NCBI GenBank assembly: GCA_002441445.1
Contig: DJWC01000147.1
Span: 154,362-218,361 of the forward strand
Direction: 5' to 3'
From: Pusillimonas sp. UBA6240
Lineage (GTDB): Bacteria; Pseudomonadota; Gammaproteobacteria; Burkholderiales; Burkholderiaceae_B
DNA length: 64,000 bases
A program made the position numbers and the translations under genes. Positions 16,906-26,546 of the stretch are shown here, piece by piece (position 1 is the stretch's first letter; every line of letters starts with the position of its first letter). Below the pieces are notes generated by a model, which searched no databases, was not told the origin of the DNA, and saw only the letters and a list, made by a program, of their open reading frames with translations.

Positions 16906-18315
16906 ATGAGTAATGCAATACCTTACTATTTCAGGTCGTTGGACTGGGATAAATTGATTGCGGACTATCCTCCCCCTCCCGACTACGGCAGCACGGTCGG
17001 CGCGATGTCCGAGGAACAAATCCATGTCCTTCAGAACGAGCGCTTCATGGCACGCATGGATGACGCCTGGAAGCTGCCGTTCTATGCGCGCAGGTGGTCG
17101 ACCGCTGGGTTGGAGCCGGGAGACATAAAAAGCCTGGACGATATCGAGAAGATTCCTACTTTCAATAGTGACGATCTCAAGACGGCAATCGAGTCGGCGC
17201 CGCCGTTTGGAGATCATCATCCGTATCGTCGCGAAGATTTTGGCGATGTTCCTCTCAAGATTCAGACCAGCGGCGGCACCACGGGCATGCCTCGCGTCAC
17301 GCTATTCGACGCGATCGCCTGGGAAGTCCAGGGCATACAGACGGCTCGCGGCTTGTATGCCCAAGGTGCGAGGCCTGGCGATGTCATCCAGATCCCGTTT
17401 ACGACGTCGCTGGCCAATGCCGGCTGGTCTGCATACAACGCTGTTTTCAATTGGTTGGGCTGTGTGCCCGTCACAACTGGTTCAGGCAAGGTGACGCCCA
17501 GCGAACGTCAATTGGAATTTGCCAAAGCCTGGGGCACCAATGGCTGGTATTGCTATGGGGATTATCTTGGCCGGCTTACTCAAGTGGCCGAGCAAATAGG
17601 CTTCGATCTGCATCAACTGCCAACCAAGTATCTCTTTACCTTCCTGGGGCCGGACAGCGATGGTGCGTTGCGCCGTGGGCTCGAAGAGGCCTGGGGCGCG
17701 CCCGTCTACGACAACTACGGCTCGCATGAGGTGGGCCTGGTGGCGTGGGAATGCAAACACAAGCAGGACAAGCACATCAACGAAGACACGGCATTTATCG
17801 AGATCTGCGATGAGCGAGGCCGTCGTCTGCCCAGCGGCGAGGTGGGCAGTGTCGTTGTGACCAGCTTGCACCGCAGTGTGCCTCCGTTCATACGCTATGA
17901 CCACCGCGACATGATGGCCATGTATCGGCATGAAAGGTGCGAGTGCGGCGTATGTTCGAAGAAGCTCTCGAATTTATTCGGCCGTATGGACGATATGGTC
18001 AAGCTGCGCGGCACCAATATCTATCCCATGAGCTGTCAGGGCACGATCAAGAAAGACCGTCGTACCACAGGCGAGTTTTTGTGCGTGGTGTCGCATGTCG
18101 GCGAAGGCGTGGCGCGCCAGGATGAAATGGTGATCCGTGTGGAGCGCAAATCGGCTGCAGTAGATGTACAGGCGCTGAGTAATGATTTGACTGCTCAGCT
18201 TAGCGCGGAGCTTGGGGCGCGCATTCGAGTCGAGATCGTCGAGTCCGGAGATCTCGACGAATACACCAAATCGGGTGAAAAACCAAAGCGCTTGCTCGAC
18301 TTGAGGAAGCGATAG
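16906..18315 (+). CDS. PaaK-like acyl/aryl-CoA ligase (AMP-forming)
   Basis: A 469-residue member of the phenylacetate-CoA ligase branch of ANL enzymes. The adenylate/phosphate loop QTSGGTTGMPRVTLFD lies at about residue 118. YDNYGSHEVG (about residue 270) and FGRMDDMVKLRGTNIYP (about residue 360) are the A5- and A8-type motifs. It would activate a carboxylic acid to its CoA thioester with ATP, the entry step for the beta-oxidation genes downstream. GGAG at 16894-16897 favours the start at 16906 over 16891. Confidence 0.88.
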   Translation: MSNAIPYYFRSLDWDKLIADYPPPPDYGSTVGAMSEEQIHVLQNERFMARMDDAWKLPFYARRWSTAGLEPGDIKSLDDIEKIPTFNSDDLKTAIESAPPFGDHHPYRREDFGDVPLKIQTSGGTTGMPRVTLFDAIAWEVQGIQTARGLYAQGARPGDVIQIPFTTSLANAGWSAYNAVFNWLGCVPVTTGSGKVTPSERQLEFAKAWGTNGWYCYGDYLGRLTQVAEQIGFDLHQLPTKYLFTFLGPDSDGALRRGLEEAWGAPVYDNYGSHEVGLVAWECKHKQDKHINEDTAFIEICDERGRRLPSGEVGSVVVTSLHRSVPPFIRYDHRDMMAMYRHERCECGVCSKKLSNLFGRMDDMVKLRGTNIYPMSCQGTIKKDRRTTGEFLCVVSHVGEGVARQDEMVIRVERKSAAVDVQALSNDLTAQLSAELGARIRVEIVESGDLDEYTKSGEKPKRLLDLRKR

Positions 18316-18357
18316 AACGTAGTTGGTAAAGGCTGTCCATTTAATCGGGAGACAACA

Positions 18358-19581
18358 ATGTTTCAAATACGCAATAAAACAATTCTTGCCGCGGCGGTAA
18401 GCGCGCTTACTTCGCTTATCGGCATCGGCGCCGCATATGCGGCTGGCGCACCCAAGGGCGACCCCGTCGTTATCGGCGTGATCGAAGATCGTTCCGGATC
18501 CGCCACATTCTATTCGCAGGAATCCGTGAAGGCGATCAAGCTGTTCGCCGAGTCGATCAACAAGGGCGAGGTCGCTTATATGGGGGGCACGGCCGGTAGT
18601 GACGCCGGCATTCAAGGCCGCCCCATCGAGCTTATTTTCGAGGACGATGAAAATAACGCCAACCTTACTGTCGTCAAGTCGCGCCGCTTGATCGAGCGTG
18701 GCGCCGACATATTGTTCTTCCTGTCGGGGTCCGGCGCCACTATGCAGGGCCGCGTAGTATGCGCGGAGCAGAAGATACTCTGCATAGCGCCCACCAACGT
18801 CAGTTCGCGGCTGGTCAGCCCGCCCAATAATGAATATATCTTCACGATGGCTCCCATCAGCGAGATCAGCGGAAGTGCTTATATCGACGCATGGAAGAAA
18901 CTCGGCTTTAAACGGATAGCGGTCATTTCGGACAGCTCGCCCACCAGCCGCGTCGTGCGGGACGCTTATAAGAAGACCTGGGAAGCCGCCGGTTTTGAAA
19001 CCGTAGCCGATGAAATGATGGAAATCGGCTCCACGGACGCCAACTCGCAGGTCATGCGGGTGCGCGGCCAAAACCCCGATGTGGTTTTCGATTCCTTTGC
19101 TTCAGCAGCCGAGTCGGCGGCGATGTACAAAAGTCTTCAGCGCTTCGGCGTCAAAGCGCAACGTTGGGCGCAGAACAATTTGACCGCTACGCCGAAGATC
19201 TGGGAATTGGCCGGCAATGCGGTCGATGGCACGCTGGTCGTCGATCCGATCGGCCCGGGCAACCCCAATACCGATGCGGTCAAGGCGATTTACGAGAAAA
19301 CCCACGGGAAAGATACGTTTGTCTGGCTGCATGCCGTTGTTTGGGATGGCCTAATGCTGGTGAAAACGGCGGCGAAGTCGGCGAAATCGCTGGAGGGCAC
19401 TGCACTGCGCGACGCCGTGGAAAAAATCACGGCATTCCCCTCGGCCTTCGGCCAGAAGGGCAATACCCTGAACTTCGCGCGGGGCGTGCATAACGGAACC
19501 TCGGAAAAAGGCCTCGTCATCGTGCAGTTCAAGAACCAGAAGCCTTCTGTTCTGTGGGATGTCTATCAGCCGACCAAGTAA
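18358..19581 (+). CDS. LIV-type ABC transporter substrate-binding protein
   Basis: A 407-residue periplasmic binding protein of the branched-chain amino-acid (HAAT) class. It has a signal peptide ending near AYAAG, then KGDPVVIGVIEDRSGSATFYSQE and a type-I two-lobe fold. It is followed by two permeases and two ATPases of the same transporter. Relatives carry branched amino acids but also aromatic and alicyclic acids; with the CoA ligase next door, a carboxylic acid is more likely here. GGGAG lies before the ATG. Confidence 0.9.
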   Translation: MFQIRNKTILAAAVSALTSLIGIGAAYAAGAPKGDPVVIGVIEDRSGSATFYSQESVKAIKLFAESINKGEVAYMGGTAGSDAGIQGRPIELIFEDDENNANLTVVKSRRLIERGADILFFLSGSGATMQGRVVCAEQKILCIAPTNVSSRLVSPPNNEYIFTMAPISEISGSAYIDAWKKLGFKRIAVISDSSPTSRVVRDAYKKTWEAAGFETVADEMMEIGSTDANSQVMRVRGQNPDVVFDSFASAAESAAMYKSLQRFGVKAQRWAQNNLTATPKIWELAGNAVDGTLVVDPIGPGNPNTDAVKAIYEKTHGKDTFVWLHAVVWDGLMLVKTAAKSAKSLEGTALRDAVEKITAFPSAFGQKGNTLNFARGVHNGTSEKGLVIVQFKNQKPSVLWDVYQPTK

Positions 19582-19589
19582 GGGCAGCC

Positions 19590-20456
19590 ATGTTACTTAG
19601 CATCGTTTCTTCTGGCATAGGGATAGGCGCGCTATATGGCTTGGTCGCCCTGGGATATTTTTTGTTTTTCCAGGCGACGGCCGCCATCAATTTCGCGATA
19701 GGCGCCATCGTCATGTTCGCGGGCATGGCATTGGCGGTGATCTCCAAGGACCTGGGCCAGGCGTGGATGATCGCCGTGCTGATTGCCGTAGCACTGGCTA
19801 TTTTACTTGCCTGGATTTCGGAAGCGGCCATACTGCGTCCGATTCTTGCCAGGAGCAGCGATGAGTTCGGCGCCGTGGTGGCGATCGTGGCATTGATGTT
19901 TGTCATCGAACAGTTGGCCGGCGTCATTTTTGGCCGGCGACCCATCCAGGGCAAGCAATTGTTCGATGCCATCTACTTTGTCGGCGATGGCATCATTGAA
20001 AGCCGTTTCGTCTGGAATCTCGCTATTTCGTTGATCGTCTTCGCAGTGGTCGTCGCCTGGCTCAGGTATGGCAGATATGGCCGCATGTTGCGCGCGGCCG
20101 GCGATAACGAAGCGGCGGCGCGTGTCCTGGGGCTGCCCATTCGCCGCATCAAGTTCGCAGCGGTCTTTGCGACAGGCGCCGTCTGCGCCGTGGCGGGGGT
20201 GCTTTACGCGTCGCAGGCGCCGCTGAACTTCCATTCTCATCTCGCATTTGCCATTGCCGGTTTCATAGCCTTCGTGATCGGCGGCACGGGTAGCGCCTGG
20301 GCTCCCCTGGTTGGAGGGATCCTGCTGGGTTTGATCGAAGCGCTCACTATCTGGTTTCTCGGCGGGGGCGCGCGTGATTACATGTTGCTGCTGCTGGTGC
20401 TCGTGGTGTTCTCCGTCAGGCCGGAAGGCATATTCACCGTTCGGGTGCGGACCTAA
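19590..20456 (+). CDS. LIV-type ABC transporter permease (LivH-like)
   Basis: A 288-residue inner-membrane permease with about eight hydrophobic segments and the opening GIGIGALYGLVALGYFLFF. The coupling loop contains RAAGDNEAAARVLGLPIRRIK. The start is placed at MLLSIVSSG, 8 bp after the binding protein. It pairs with the LivM-like permease that follows. Confidence 0.9.
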   Translation: MLLSIVSSGIGIGALYGLVALGYFLFFQATAAINFAIGAIVMFAGMALAVISKDLGQAWMIAVLIAVALAILLAWISEAAILRPILARSSDEFGAVVAIVALMFVIEQLAGVIFGRRPIQGKQLFDAIYFVGDGIIESRFVWNLAISLIVFAVVVAWLRYGRYGRMLRAAGDNEAAARVLGLPIRRIKFAAVFATGAVCAVAGVLYASQAPLNFHSHLAFAIAGFIAFVIGGTGSAWAPLVGGILLGLIEALTIWFLGGGARDYMLLLLVLVVFSVRPEGIFTVRVRT

Positions 20457-20477
20457 GTCGAGGAACAAAACTACATC

Positions 20478-21476
20478 ATGAACACGACACAGACTCACCA
20501 ACAAAGGCTTGCGCGAGCGCTGCGCACGGAAAGCCTGCTGGGTTTGCTGGGCACGCTCGCATTCGTTATTTTTGTAGGAGGCCAGGTATATCGACAAGAC
20601 CTCGGCATTCTGGTCATCGTATACGCCTTGCTGGCGCTAGGCATGTATTTGCCATTGGCCTTGGGTGGAAGGCTTTCTCTTGCTTATAACGCCTACTTTG
20701 CCATCGGGGCCTATTCTGTTGCGATCACTGGACAGCAGGGCGGCGCTTTGCTATGGCTCGCACCCATACTGGGCGTCGGCTTGTCCATGCTGACCGCCGC
20801 TATTCTTGCCATCGTTACGCGCAAGTTATCCGGATTTCACTTGGCGGTCGCCACCATGCTGTTCGGTATTGTGGTGCACACCTGGTTGATCCATTCAGGA
20901 AACTGGGCAGGCGGTCCGGAAGGTATCGGCGGCATTCCGCGCCTGTTCCTGTTTGGCTGGGAGCTTGGCCGCACTGAGTTGATCGCCGTCGGGGCGCTAC
21001 TGGTCTGGGTCATCGCCACGGCCATCGTCCATTACCGGACATCATTTTTTGGTGTCGCCTTACGGGCCCAGCGCGAAACCGTGCCGGCGGCGCAGGCCTG
21101 CGGGGTGCCCATAGTAAGCCTGCGCATCATCTCCCTGGCCTTGGGCGCCGGCATTGCATCCATTGCGGGCATGTTGCTGGCGCTCATGAATCAATTCATC
21201 CTGCCTGAATCATTTGGCATAAAGGTGGTGTTTCTGGTGCTGTTCATGCCTATTCTGGGAGGCATGTTCACTCCGTGGGGTTCCGTGCTCGGGGCGCTCA
21301 TTGTGGTGTTCTTCACGCTAGGGTTCGATTTTTTTGAAGGCCCGGGCGTGCTTACCTTCGGCATTCTCGCCTTGATCATTCTCCTGGTATTCCCGCAGGG
21401 CGTGCTGGGTGGATTGGCTGCGCTGCGGCAACGCTTCAAGAAGCCCGGTGTGGCGAAGGGAGGGTCACTAACATGA
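20478..21476 (+). CDS. LIV-type ABC transporter permease (LivM-like)
   Basis: A 332-residue inner-membrane permease with about ten hydrophobic segments. It has LALGGRLSLAYNAYFAIGAYS near the N-terminus and the coupling-helix region GVALRAQRETVPAAQACGVP. It forms a heterodimer with the preceding permease. Its stop overlaps the start of the ATPase gene (ATGA). Confidence 0.9.
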   Translation: MNTTQTHQQRLARALRTESLLGLLGTLAFVIFVGGQVYRQDLGILVIVYALLALGMYLPLALGGRLSLAYNAYFAIGAYSVAITGQQGGALLWLAPILGVGLSMLTAAILAIVTRKLSGFHLAVATMLFGIVVHTWLIHSGNWAGGPEGIGGIPRLFLFGWELGRTELIAVGALLVWVIATAIVHYRTSFFGVALRAQRETVPAAQACGVPIVSLRIISLALGAGIASIAGMLLALMNQFILPESFGIKVVFLVLFMPILGGMFTPWGSVLGALIVVFFTLGFDFFEGPGVLTFGILALIILLVFPQGVLGGLAALRQRFKKPGVAKGGSLT

Positions 21477-22231
21477 GCTATCTGCGTTGTGATGAGGTTC
21501 TCAAGTCATATGGAGGCGTGAAGGTTCTTCTCGGCGTGAACTTTGAAGTCAACGGCGGCGAAATCCTGGGGTTGCTGGGAACCAATGGTGCGGGCAAATC
21601 CACTCTGATCGATATCATTTCCGGCATCACGCCGTTGGACTCCGGCGCCATTTATCTTGGCGAGCACGAAGCAAGAGGACTGGGCAGCGAAAAGCGGGCC
21701 TATCAAGGCTTGGCGCGCACCTTCCAGCACCCCCAGGTAGCCAAGGAGCTGACGCTGCGGGAGAACGTGCTCATCGGCGCCAGCGTTAGCGAACTGAAGG
21801 GCTTGCCGCGTGTTTTCAGTTCGGCGCTGGGCGGTTTCTTCAAGGGATGGGGAGCGTTAAGCGAGCAGGTCGAGCAGGTATGCGCCGATGTGGCGCTGAC
21901 CGACATCGATCGCTTGGCCGGTGAAGTCACTTTTGGTGAATTTCGCTTGGTAGAAATTGCGCGCATCTTGATGCAGAAGCCCAAGGTCGTGCTATTGGAT
22001 GAGCCCTTCTCCGGCGTCGGAGACAGCGGCATACAGGGCATTATTTATTCGCTTGGCAAGCTCAAGGCCGCGGGAGCCGCCGTGCTGCTCGTCGACCACA
22101 ATATCGACATTCTGGCGCCTCAAGTCGATCGCATGGCGCTCCTGGCGCAGGGAAGGATCGTGGTGCAAGGTGATGTTCAGTCATGCCTGACCAGCCCCGT
22201 CTTCCGTGAGACATATATTGGAGTGAGCTGA
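21473..22231 (+). CDS. LIV-type ABC transporter ATPase (LivG-like)
   Basis: A 252-residue cytoplasmic ATPase. Walker A is GTNGAGKST (about residue 37) and Walker B is VVLLDEPFSGV. The signature region before Walker B reads TFGEFRLVEIARIL, a departure from the usual LSGGQ-type sequence. It overlaps the LivM-like stop by 4 nt and abuts the second ATPase, so coupled translation is expected. Confidence 0.88.
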   Translation: MSYLRCDEVLKSYGGVKVLLGVNFEVNGGEILGLLGTNGAGKSTLIDIISGITPLDSGAIYLGEHEARGLGSEKRAYQGLARTFQHPQVAKELTLRENVLIGASVSELKGLPRVFSSALGGFFKGWGALSEQVEQVCADVALTDIDRLAGEVTFGEFRLVEIARILMQKPKVVLLDEPFSGVGDSGIQGIIYSLGKLKAAGAAVLLVDHNIDILAPQVDRMALLAQGRIVVQGDVQSCLTSPVFRETYIGVS

Positions 22232-22936
22232 ATGAGTACTGTATTCGCGCTGGATGCGCGCTCCGTAACGGTCCGCTACGGAAGCGTCGAGGCGGTGACC
22301 GACGCTGCGATGTTTGCCCATCCCGGTACCATCACCGCCATTGTCGGCCCCAACGGAGCGGGCAAGAGCAGCTTCTTTCTGGCCATGATGGGCGCCTTGA
22401 AAGCTCCCGGAAGCAAGGTAAGCGTTGCGGGCGATAGCCTGGATGCGCTCGGCCCAACGGGGCGCGCGCGGCGCGGACTGGTGCTGGTTCCGCAGGGCCG
22501 TCAAATTTTTCCGCGCTTGACGGTCGAAGAGAACCTGAAAGTCATCGTCGATGCGTTATCGCTGGATAAGACGCGTGTAGAGGCGGCGATAGAGCGTTTT
22601 CCCAGATTGAAGGAACGGCGCAGCGTTGCTGCGGGTACCTTGAGCGGCGGAGAGCAACAGATGCTGGCCCTGGCGCGAGCCCTGATGACGGATCCAAAAG
22701 TCCTTTTGCTGGATGAGCCGATGCTGGGCCTCGCTCCCGTCATTGTCGAGCAGGTGATCGAACTCTGTTCTCGATTGGCTGAAGAAGGTATTGCCGTGGT
22801 GATCGCCGAGCCGTCCGTGCGCCTGGTAGGGCGTAATGTAGATAGAGGCTACGTCATGATACGCGGAAGAATCAGCCAAGAAATCAAGGGGCTACCCATG
22901 ATCGAGCAGGAGTACATGCGCCTGCTGGGCATGTAG
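22232..22936 (+). CDS. LIV-type ABC transporter ATPase (LivF-like)
   Basis: A 234-residue ATPase with Walker A GPNGAGKSS, signature LSGGEQQMLALARAL and Walker B VLLLDEPMLGL, plus the family-typical VPQGRQIFPRLTVEENL. It begins directly after the stop of the LivG-like gene. It completes the transporter. Confidence 0.9.
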   Translation: MSTVFALDARSVTVRYGSVEAVTDAAMFAHPGTITAIVGPNGAGKSSFFLAMMGALKAPGSKVSVAGDSLDALGPTGRARRGLVLVPQGRQIFPRLTVEENLKVIVDALSLDKTRVEAAIERFPRLKERRSVAAGTLSGGEQQMLALARALMTDPKVLLLDEPMLGLAPVIVEQVIELCSRLAEEGIAVVIAEPSVRLVGRNVDRGYVMIRGRISQEIKGLPMIEQEYMRLLGM

Positions 22937-22965
22937 TTCCGTTAGCGCGTCTAAAGAAGCTGATC

Positions 22966-23841
22966 ATGCATACACATCATGTGCGTTCCGGCGCCCATCC
23001 ATATCGTTTCGCTAATCGCGATGGTTTGACCTTGGCCGCCGATATTGGGGGCGATCCGCAAGCGCAGCCGATCATACTTCTGCACGGCGGCGGCCAAACC
23101 CGGCATTCCTGGCGCCAAACATTCGAAGAACTGGTGTCTCGCGGCTACCGGGCAATCAGCCTGGACGCGCGAGGCCATGGCGACAGCGATTGGGCGCCCG
23201 ATGGCGACTATCGGCTCGAAACGCTGGGCCGCGATTTGCTTGACGTCATTGCAACGCTGTCCCGGAAGCCGGTCGTCGTGGGAGCCTCCATGGGTGGCAT
23301 GACGGCTCTTTTCGCCGCGGGTCTGGCCAAAGAGCAAATTGCGCATTCCGTCATTCTGGTTGATGTGGTGCCTGGATTGGATGCGCAGGGTTCGCAACAG
23401 ATCGTGGATTTCCTGCAAAGGCATATGGGGGGCTTCGATAGCCTGGAACAGGCGGCGGATGCCGTATCCGCCTATAACCCCCACCGGCCGCGGCCGAAAG
23501 ATATCAGCGGCCTGATGAAGAATTTGCGCACCCATGACGATGGACGATTGTATTGGCACTGGGATCCCGTATTTTTTACGACTTCCGATTTGATCGAGCC
23601 TCTTGTTTTTCGCGAGCGGCTATATGCGATCTGCGCGTCCATCGCTGTCCCCGTGTTGCTGGTCAAGGGCATGTACAGCAATGTGGTAACGGATGAAGGC
23701 GTTGCAGAGTTCCGCCGGCGGCTGCCGCATTTACATGTGTTCGAGGTCAGTGGCGCGGGCCACATGATCACAGGCGACCGTAACGACCTGTTCAATGAAG
23801 GCGTGCTCAAGTTTATTCACGAGTGCACCGGCGCCATATAG
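22966..23841 (+). CDS. Alpha/beta hydrolase
   Basis: A 291-residue alpha/beta hydrolase. The oxyanion motif is LLHGGGQ, the nucleophile elbow is GASMGG (Ser108), and the late His lies in GAGHM. Members include esterases, lactonases, ring-cleavage hydrolases and epoxide hydrolases. In this cluster it could open a lactone or hydrolyse a CoA thioester or a C-C bond in a ring-cleavage product (inference). It lies 30 bp after the transporter genes. Confidence 0.88.
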   Translation: MHTHHVRSGAHPYRFANRDGLTLAADIGGDPQAQPIILLHGGGQTRHSWRQTFEELVSRGYRAISLDARGHGDSDWAPDGDYRLETLGRDLLDVIATLSRKPVVVGASMGGMTALFAAGLAKEQIAHSVILVDVVPGLDAQGSQQIVDFLQRHMGGFDSLEQAADAVSAYNPHRPRPKDISGLMKNLRTHDDGRLYWHWDPVFFTTSDLIEPLVFRERLYAICASIAVPVLLVKGMYSNVVTDEGVAEFRRRLPHLHVFEVSGAGHMITGDRNDLFNEGVLKFIHECTGAI

Positions 23842-23915
23842 CCCATGTCGGGCCGAATGCCTATCAAGGCCAGGCTGCGTCGGGCAGACGAACTATGAAA
23901 AAGGGAAAAGGCGAC

Positions 23916-24695
23916 ATGATTTCTGACGAGATAGCTTCATTTGCTCTGGAAGGGAAGCTGGCACTGGTTACGGGAGCCTCAAGCGGCATTGGCCGGCACC
24001 TGGCCGGCGTGCTTGCACGCGCCGGTGCTTCGGTCGTCCTCGCGGCGCGGCGGGAGCCAGTAGTGACCGAAGAAGCAGGCCGCCTTAACGAGCAGGGGGG
24101 AAAAGCGGCGGGTATAGCCATGGATGTAACACAGGCTGAGTCCATCGATGCCGCTTTCGAGCAGATCCGCTCCTCGCTTGGCCGCTATCCGGACATACTG
24201 GTCAATTGCGCAGGGGTGGCGTTGCTCAAACCGTTCCTGGAGCAAACAGTCGAAGAGCTCGATGCCGTGATTGGGACCAACCTGCGAGGCGCGTTTCTGG
24301 TCGCGCAGCGTGCCGCCAGGTGCATGGCGGATCAGGGCGGCGGCTCCATAGTCAACGTGGCCTCCACGGCCGGATTGCGGCCCGGCGGCATGTTGTCCAG
24401 CTACGGGGCCACCAAAGCCGGGCTCATTCACTTGTCCAAGGTCATGGCCTACGAGCTCGCGCGCAAGAATGTGCGTGTCAATGCGCTATGTCCCGGCAAT
24501 ATCGAAACGCAGATGCATCGCGAATTCGAGGACGCGGGCTTTGCGCAAGCCCTGCTCAAACGGATCCCACAGCGCCGCTTTGGGCAATGCAGTGATCTGG
24601 CGGGCGCCACGTTACTGCTCGCCTCCGATGCCGGCGCTTACATGACCGGTACCGTTTTGACCGTCGATGGCGGGCAAATCGTCAACTCCATTTGA
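23916..24695 (+). CDS. Short-chain dehydrogenase/reductase
   Basis: A 259-residue classical SDR. The cofactor motif is TGASSGIG (about residue 20), NCAG is present, the catalytic Ser lies in NVASTAG, and SYGATK carries the Tyr-Lys pair. It probably interconverts a hydroxyl and a carbonyl on a pathway intermediate with NAD(P). AAAAGG 4 bp before the ATG favours 23916; 23895 is an alternative start. Confidence 0.88.
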   Translation: MISDEIASFALEGKLALVTGASSGIGRHLAGVLARAGASVVLAARREPVVTEEAGRLNEQGGKAAGIAMDVTQAESIDAAFEQIRSSLGRYPDILVNCAGVALLKPFLEQTVEELDAVIGTNLRGAFLVAQRAARCMADQGGGSIVNVASTAGLRPGGMLSSYGATKAGLIHLSKVMAYELARKNVRVNALCPGNIETQMHREFEDAGFAQALLKRIPQRRFGQCSDLAGATLLLASDAGAYMTGTVLTVDGGQIVNSI

Positions 24696-24715
24696 TTGCA
24701 GGGTCGAGGCTGATT

Positions 24716-26521
24716 GTGAGAGAAACGCTTGAATTCATGATGTATGAATGGCTCAAGGTGGAGGATCTGACCCAGCGGGAGCGCTATGCGGCGCATACCA
24801 GGGAAACCTTCGATTCGGTATTGGATCTAAGCGAACGTATCGCCACCGAAAAATTCCACCCCTTGAATCGTCTGGTGGATATACAGGAGCCGGAGTTCGA
24901 CAATGGAAGAGTGCGCCTGCCGCAGGGGGTGAAAGAAGCCATCAAGGCTTATGCGGATTCCGGTTTGCTGGCGGCCGGCCACGATAACGAGGTCGGCGGC
25001 ATGCAGCTTCCTTACGTTGTCGATATGGCGGCCAATACCTTCTTCTCTTTGAACAGCATCGGTCTGGCCGCCTTCGGCATGCTCACGTACGCCAACGCCA
25101 ATTTGCTGATGGCGCACGGCACCGACGCACAGAAAAAGGCGTTTGCCCTGCCGCAAATCGAAGGGCGCTATTTTGGCACCATGTGCTTGAGCGAGCCGGT
25201 GGCGGGGTCGAGCCTCGGCGATCTTGTTACCAAAGCGTTGCCTGACGGAGTGGATTATGAAGCATGCCCATTGGGGCCGCGTTACCTCATCAAAGGCAGC
25301 AAGATGTGGATCTCGGGCGCCGAGCACGACCTGTGCGAAAACATCGTGCATCTCGTCCTGGCCAAGATTCCCAATGAGAACGGGCAGTTGCCGGCAGGCC
25401 CCGGGGGCATTTCATTGTTCATCGTTCCGAAGCTTCTAATCACATCGGAAAGTGCTCTGACGGAAAGCAGAAACGATGTCGTACTGGCGGGTCTGAACCA
25501 CAAGCTCGGATATCGAGGCATCCCGAATACTTTACTGAGTTTTGGCGAAAACAGTGGCGCAATCGGCTATCGGGTAGGCCAGCCCGGGCAAGGCTTGCCG
25601 CTCATGTTCCATATGATGAACGAAGCGCGAATCAATATCGGCATGGGCGCAACAATGTTGGGCTATGCAGGCTATGAGGCCTCGCTCGCTTACGCACATG
25701 AACGCCGCCAGGGGCGCCTGCGCAGCAGTGGGGGCCGAAAGCCGGATGGGGGGCAGGTCAGGCTGATAGAGCATCCCGACGTTCGGCGCATGTTGCTGGC
25801 GCAGAAATCTTTAAGCGACAGTGGCTTGGCTTTGGCGCTGTATTGTGCCCGTCTGGTGGATGAAAAACGTACAGGCGACTCAGCGCAACAGGAGTGCGCC
25901 AGTCTGATGCTCGAGTTGCTCACGCCCGTGGCCAAAAGCTGGGCCAGCGAATGGTGTCTTGAAGCGAATAGCCTAGCCATTCAAGTGCTGGGGGGGTATG
26001 GCTACACTCGGGACTTTCCCGTGGAGCAATATTGGCGGGATAACCGCCTGAATATGATTCATGAGGGTACGCACGGCATACAGGCGATCGATTTGCTGGG
26101 AAGGAAGGTTCGCCAGCACGATGGACGGGCCTATGCCTTATGGGTCGATGAGCTGCGGCACACTCTCGCCCAGGCCAGCGCACATCAGGAATTGGCGCCG
26201 TATGCAGAAGCCTTGGCGAGTTGCCTAAGCCGGTTGTCCGATGCGACGCGCAAGGCGCAACGGCCCGAATACGCGGAACGGGCATTGGCCAACGCCGTAC
26301 CTTATATGCAGGCTTTCGGCCATATCGTGGTGGCTTGGTTATGGCTCCAGATTCTATTGGCAGCGCTGGAATCTTCGGCTGCCAGACCTGAGTTTGTTGA
26401 GGGAAAGCGAATGGCGATGCGCTATTTCTTTGCCTATGAGCTTCCCAAGACTGCAATGTGGCTGGATCTGATTCTGAACGGTGATGACACCGTATTGGCC
26501 ATGCAGGCCGATTGGTTTTAA
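24716..26521 (+). CDS. Acyl-CoA dehydrogenase
   Basis: A 601-residue flavoenzyme, longer than the usual 380-400, with the extra C-terminal domain found in the long FadE-like class. The FAD/substrate region has MCLSEPVAGSSLGD and KMWISGAEHDL. The catalytic-base Glu lies in IHEGTHGIQ (Glu450). It would desaturate the acyl-CoA made by the ligase. A GTG at 24716 with GAGG 6 bp upstream is preferred; ATG at 24737 is the alternative. It starts 20 bp after the SDR. Confidence 0.9.
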   Translation: MRETLEFMMYEWLKVEDLTQRERYAAHTRETFDSVLDLSERIATEKFHPLNRLVDIQEPEFDNGRVRLPQGVKEAIKAYADSGLLAAGHDNEVGGMQLPYVVDMAANTFFSLNSIGLAAFGMLTYANANLLMAHGTDAQKKAFALPQIEGRYFGTMCLSEPVAGSSLGDLVTKALPDGVDYEACPLGPRYLIKGSKMWISGAEHDLCENIVHLVLAKIPNENGQLPAGPGGISLFIVPKLLITSESALTESRNDVVLAGLNHKLGYRGIPNTLLSFGENSGAIGYRVGQPGQGLPLMFHMMNEARINIGMGATMLGYAGYEASLAYAHERRQGRLRSSGGRKPDGGQVRLIEHPDVRRMLLAQKSLSDSGLALALYCARLVDEKRTGDSAQQECASLMLELLTPVAKSWASEWCLEANSLAIQVLGGYGYTRDFPVEQYWRDNRLNMIHEGTHGIQAIDLLGRKVRQHDGRAYALWVDELRHTLAQASAHQELAPYAEALASCLSRLSDATRKAQRPEYAERALANAVPYMQAFGHIVVAWLWLQILLAALESSAARPEFVEGKRMAMRYFFAYELPKTAMWLDLILNGDDTVLAMQADWF

Positions 26522-26546
26522 CGGAATGGAGTGGGGACAGAACCTT

